6,874 nt of DNA from positions 1 to 6,874 of the forward strand of contig JACDAP010000155.1 in NCBI GenBank assembly GCA_013695395.1, in the 5' to 3' direction. The notes beneath the pieces are model-generated. The model saw only the letters and a program-made list of their open reading frames with translations, was not told where the DNA came from and made no database searches. A program made the position numbers and the translations under genes. This document shows positions 5,925 to 6,874 of this stretch, one piece after another (positions within the stretch are counted from its first letter, which is position 1; each line of letters starts with the position of its first letter). Source of the stretch: Solirubrobacterales bacterium (GTDB lineage Bacteria; Actinomycetota; Thermoleophilia; Solirubrobacterales; Solirubrobacteraceae).

Positions 5925-6874
5925 TCAGCGCGCGAAGCGGAGGAGGGTGCGCACGACGATCCGCGCGAGCCGCTCGACCTCGGAGAGGGACACGCGCTCG
6001 TCCACCCCGTGGACGCGCTCGAAGCCGCTCGGTCCGAGCATCGCGCACGGGATGCCGTGGGCGGTGAAGTGGCGCATGTCCGCGCCCCAGGAGACGCCGG
6101 CCACCGGAGGCCGGAGACCGAGCTCGGCCTCCCCCGCGGCCGCGAGCAGCTGGACCCACGGGTGGTCGGACGGCGTCTCGGCGGAGGCGAACTGCCCGCC
6201 CGTCCACGCGAGCTCCACCGGTGCGCCCTCACCCACCGCCCGATCGACCACCGCCTGCAGCGCGGCGCGGGCGCCAGCGGGTTCCTCCCCGATCCGGATG
6301 CCGAGGCGCCCCTCGAAGACGAGCTTGTCGGGCACCTGGCTCGACCAGCGCCCCGCCTCGACCCGGCCGACGAGCAGCGGGTAGGGGAGCACGTGCTCGC
6401 GCATGAGCGGGTGGACGACCTGGGCGTTGACCGCCCGTTCGTGCGCGGCGAGCGCGGCGTGGATCGGCAGGTAACGGTCGATTGCGGAGACGCCCTCGAG
6501 CCGGGCCCCAGCGTGGGCGGCCTTGCCCCGCACGGTTCCCCTGAAGGTGAGCGCCCCCGCCTGCGCGCAGACGAGATCGAACCCGGTCGGCTCGCAGATC
6601 AGCGCGGCCCCGAAGTCCGCGTCGCGGCGCAGGGCGGCGAACGTCCCGAGCCCGCCATCTTCCTCGGAGGAGACCGCCTGCAGCACCACGTCGCCCGGCA
6701 GGGCGACGCCCGCCCGCGCCACGGCGCCCATCGCATGGAGGCAGGCCACGACGCCGGCCTTCATGTCGAGGCTCCCGCGGCCGTAGAGGAATCCGTCCTC
6801 CTCCGCGCCCGACCACGGACCGTGTGTCCAGGCCTCAACCCCCTCAGGCACGACGTCGACGTGGCCGTTGAGGC
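5925..6874 (-). CDS. M20-family metallopeptidase / N-acyl-amino-acid deacylase (ArgE/DapE-like), 5'-partial
   Basis: Predicted dizinc amidohydrolase; the N-terminus lies beyond base 6874. About 316 residues are visible. The full zinc-binding set is present in order. LNGHVDVVP (about 6846-6872) has the first His and Asp. [10 protein letters not shown] has the bridging Asp at 6765-6767. SSEEDGG (around 6660) has the catalytic and ligand Glu pair. CEPTG has an acidic ligand at 6591-6593. [11 protein letters not shown] has the final His at 6009-6011. Between them, [18 protein letters not shown] begins the dimerisation (lid) domain. ArgE, DapE, ACY1 and CPG2 share this layout, so the substrate (acetylornithine, succinyl-DAP, a peptide or another N-acyl amino acid) cannot be assigned. 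The GTG at 6851 lies within the zinc motif and is not the start. No arginine or lysine biosynthesis gene is adjacent to guide the choice. It converges on yjbQ. Confidence 0.94.
   Translation of the reverse strand, partial: LNGHVDVVPEGVEAWTHGPWSGAEEDGFLYGRGSLDMKAGVVACLHAMGAVARAGVALPGDVVLQAVSSEEDGGLGTFAALRRDADFGAALICEPTGFDLVCAQAGALTFRGTVRGKAAHAGARLEGVSAIDRYLPIHAALAAHERAVNAQVVHPLMREHVLPYPLLVGRVEAGRWSSQVPDKLVFEGRLGIRIGEEPAGARAALQAVVDRAVGEGAPVELAWTGGQFASAETPSDHPWVQLLAAAGEAELGLRPPVAGVSWGADMRHFTAHGIPCAMLGPSGFERVHGVDERVSLSEVERLARIVVRTLLRFAR

Noticed and set aside
5925..6851. Taking the GTG at 6851 as the start of the M20 gene.
   Set aside because: It falls within the first zinc-binding motif LNGHVDVVP, whose His and Asp are upstream of it, so the gene continues beyond the window.

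Overview
The window is very GC-rich (about 70% by eye, with third codon positions almost all G or C). It is densely packed with ordinary chromosomal housekeeping genes, and I see no mobile element, tRNA, rRNA or CRISPR array. The main taxonomic clue is the first gene, a 2-oxoglutarate dehydrogenase in which the E2 succinyltransferase and the E1 decarboxylase are one polypeptide. That architecture is typical of Actinomycetota (mycobacterial Kgd, corynebacterial OdhA). With the GC content and the leaderless-looking promoters, an actinobacterium is likely, perhaps a deep-branching class such as Thermoleophilia. The class is inference only.

Layout. (1) 1-3771, plus strand: C-terminal 1256 residues of the E2-E1 2-oxoglutarate dehydrogenase, cut by the left edge. 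(2) About 3768-4505, plus strand: a HAD-family phosphatase that follows with no gap and has no ATG, GTG or TTG near its N-terminus. (3) 4506-5147, minus strand: a class I SAM methyltransferase of the METTL20/Methyltransf_16 type, whose stop codon abuts the HAD stop inside one palindrome. (4) 5148-5198: a 51-base divergent promoter region. (5) 5199-5498, plus strand: an alkyltransferase-like DNA-binding protein (MGMT fold, Trp replacing the reactive Cys). (6) 5482-5898, plus strand: a YjbQ/UPF0047 protein overlapping gene 5 by 17 bases. (7) 5899-5924: a short convergent gap with a GC-rich hairpin. (8) 5925-6874, minus strand: an M20-family metallopeptidase/deacylase, cut by the right edge.

How they work together. 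There are four transcription blocks in alternating directions: Kgd-HAD (plus), methyltransferase (minus), ATL-YjbQ (plus) and M20 (minus). I see no single pathway linking them all. Kgd is a TCA-cycle, ThDP-dependent enzyme. YjbQ proteins have weak thiamine-phosphate synthase activity, a loose and unproven link. ATL flags O6-alkylguanine for nucleotide excision repair.

The observation I would follow up first is in gene 1. Its E2 part is preceded in frame by a clear E3-binding (peripheral-subunit-binding) domain and a flexible linker, which the well-studied Kgd/OdhA proteins lack. A lipoyl domain may therefore lie just outside the window, making one chain that carries nearly the whole E1-E2 machinery. 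I did not find a convincing wholly new system here.
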